From NCBI GenBank assembly GCA_013397115.1, contig VWZW01001682.1, forward strand, positions 558,510 to 622,509: 64,000 nt of DNA, read 5' to 3'. Source of the stretch: Edolisoma coerulescens (taxonomy: Eukaryota; Chordata; Aves; Passeriformes; Campephagidae). Below the pieces are notes generated by a model. The model saw nothing but the letters and a program-made list of their open reading frames with translations, did not search any database and was not told where the DNA came from. Positions 63,121 through 64,000 of this stretch are shown here, piece by piece. Numbering within the stretch: position 1 is the stretch's first letter; each line of letters begins with the position of its first letter. The position numbers were made by a program, and so were the translations under genes.

Positions 63121-64000
63121 GGCATTGGTAGTTCTGAACTATTTCAGTAGTATTGAAGGACGCAAGCGTACCAGTGGCAAGAAATCAGAAATATGCCAAC
63201 AAGGTGTTTGGTGAACACACCCCAATTCAGAAAAATATTTTTTATCTCTGATTTGTATTACTTATTTAATGGTACTGGTTTTACTGTTTACTCAATGTGC
63301 TCAGAATTCCAATAAATGAATAATCACTGAAGTAAAACTTCCACACAGAGTGTGTCGGCACTGTAGCAAAATAAGTTGCTATTGATTCAGCTCAGAAACT
63401 GGGACTTCTTGTGGACAACAGCTTAAGAAAGAATTTTGATTAAATTGAGAGGCTCATATGTTACTATGCTTTCTACAAAGTTAGTCATTGTCCACAAGAA
63501 AAAACTTCTGCAGCACTCCTCAAAGTCTTTGCATTTATACTGCAACCTCTGGCATTTTCTCACAGACATCATTTAGGACAGTGTTGTGGATTCTGCATAT
63601 TTGATCTCATCATTTACTTACCATGCTAAACCAGTTGCTCACTCATTGGCATGGGACTCAGGGAGCAGCTGAGAGGTGTCTTCACTGATGCTTTTAGGTA
63701 CTAACACATGGAAAATTGTAATCTTCTGGTGGAGACTTTCCAGCCCTGCAAATACCTAGTCTAAAATGAACTGCAGACACACAGACTTTCCCCCAGGCAC
63801 CCTCAGACCAGGGTGGCGCAGCAGATTTACTTTCAAGACTCAGGAGCCTTTTGGAGCAGAGCCCCACTGTGCAGCACTGTCCTTGCTCCACAGCCACCAC
63901 ATCCTCCCCCTTGCAGCCCTGGCATGCCTTTGCCACTGCCATGTACTCTCTTTTTTTCTGTTAAGAACATACCATAATACAAACAGGATTGCTGACAGTG
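63121..64000. other. Unique intergenic sequence
   Basis: The end of the window. A modestly GC-richer part at 63770-63930 has an 82-codon minus-strand frame without a recognisable domain. Nothing else is seen. Confidence 0.5.

Overview
This window looks like bird nuclear DNA, and I see no convincing protein-coding gene, rRNA, tRNA or CRISPR array in it. The avian call rests on chicken-repeat-1 (CR1) LINE 3' ends with the usual boundary motif (around 355-404, 10068-10131, 15004-15128 and 58490-58823), on low repeat density, and on AT-rich single-copy sequence broken by a few short GC-rich, CpG-rich islands. The species cannot be fixed from the sequence alone.

Layout. Positions 1-3300 are AT-rich unique sequence with one CR1 tail. 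A purine microsatellite (3306-3349) precedes a CpG island (3720-4025). Positions 4026-13600 are mostly unique sequence with two very old palindromic repeats (7907-7975, 9430-9508) and one CR1 fragment. A second, very dense CpG island (13670-13800) is followed at once by about 600 bp of AT-rich, repeat-free sequence that reads like a conserved regulatory element (13960-14560). Positions 15130-36780 are a long featureless stretch with small simple repeats. Positions 36790-37780 are GC-rich. Positions 38300-39650 hold an old CR1 end and an ancient MITE-like element. Positions 40970-41180, 47480-47830 and 48240-48460 again look like regulatory sequence; one contains a perfect CRE palindrome. An unusual open frame of about 240 codons lies at 50285-51004, beside another old CR1 end. 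The right end (51005-64000) is unique sequence with one well-preserved CR1 copy.

The likely picture is a gene desert or a very large intron holding scattered regulatory DNA. No multi-gene system, operon or defence island is visible. The two CpG islands and the long open frame are the places where an unannotated transcript could start or lie. All repeat-family statements come from recalled consensus patterns, not from a database search.
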